21,195 nucleotides of DNA from an uncultured Oscillospiraceae bacterium (GTDB lineage Bacteria; Bacillota; Clostridia; Oscillospirales; Oscillospiraceae). Shown here piece by piece: positions 21,111 to 21,195 of the stretch. The position numbers and the translations under genes are program-made. The stretch is taken from NCBI GenBank assembly GCA_910588365.1, contig CAJUQS010000010.1:1-21195 (forward strand), in the 5' to 3' direction. The first letter of the stretch is position 1; every line of letters begins with the position of its first letter. The notes under the pieces are model-generated. The model searched no databases and was not told where the DNA came from. It was given only the letters and a program-made list of their open reading frames with translations.

Positions 21111-21195
21111 GAGCCTGTTTAACATCTCCTCGCGCCCGCCTTGGCGGCATATTTTCCGCCCTGACTGCGTTAAAAATCCTTGCAATCCGTCAGGA
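21106..21195 (-). repeat. Diverged interspersed repeat, copy B (right window edge)
   Basis: It starts directly at the stop codon of the metallophosphoesterase gene with GAGCCTGTTTAA. Reversed, it shares the block order of 41-130. The window ends inside it, so its full length is unknown. It contains GCCTTGGCGG and TTTTCCGCC segments but no coding frame that I recognise. It could be the terminus of an insertion element or a member of a short intergenic repeat family. Confidence 0.4.

Overview
The window looks like chromosomal DNA from a GC-rich, endospore-forming member of the Clostridia, probably Oscillospiraceae (Flavonifractor/Oscillibacter-like). This is inferred from the gene content (a Spo0H-type sigma factor, a YtfJ/GerW sporulation protein, a DacF-like carboxypeptidase and an IspH-ribosomal S1 fusion) and from the codon and GC character. 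No rRNA, tRNA or CRISPR array was recognised. I count 27 protein genes: 22 housekeeping-type genes, all on the + strand, and 5 small genes confined to two copies of one unusual repeat element.

Layout. 1-214: repeat-rich leader. 215-1889: ruvA-ruvB (Holliday junction processing). 1918-2988: element copy 1. 3017-4372: glmM. 4437-5393: sigH-like sigma factor and a zinc-ribbon protein, then a terminator. 5537-8850: an M50 site-2 protease homologue, scpA, scpB, a DUF2953 protein and ytfJ. 8944-10869: a D-Ala-D-Ala carboxypeptidase and an RluB-type pseudouridine synthase. 10893-13834: a YwqG-like protein, a MurR/RpiR regulator and a BaiN/HI0933-type flavoprotein. 13858-15106: element copy 2. 15238-18454: cmk, plsC and the ispH-rpsA fusion as a tightly overlapping operon, then a strong terminator. 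18642-21110: a DUF1858 protein, trmK, a Nif3-family protein and a metallophosphoesterase. Copies of a second, unrelated interspersed repeat appear at the two edges of the window in opposite orientation.

The most interesting signal is the pair of elements at 1918-2988 and 13858-15106. Each has about 220-bp imperfect terminal inverted repeats. Inside are a leftward gene for a 96-residue protein of unknown function and one or two rightward genes for about 67-residue YozG-like (Cro/C1-type) helix-turn-helix proteins, which diverge from a consensus sigma-A promoter (TTGACA-16-TATAAT). The 96-residue proteins differ at only 5 positions between copies, whereas the regulators and the intergenic region differ strongly. 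The inverted repeats fold into serial hairpins that include outward-facing terminator-like structures, and stem bases covary between arms. There is no transposase, so this looks like a non-autonomous mobile or selfish regulatory cassette placed between housekeeping genes. I do not know a described system with this exact layout.

Secondary points are an in-frame, strong Shine-Dalgarno plus ATG inside the ispH-rpsA fusion, which could yield free S1 protein; a sigH promoter whose -10 box ends 4 bases before the only plausible ATG; and the lack of a visible promoter between each element and the essential gene that follows it (glmM, cmk).
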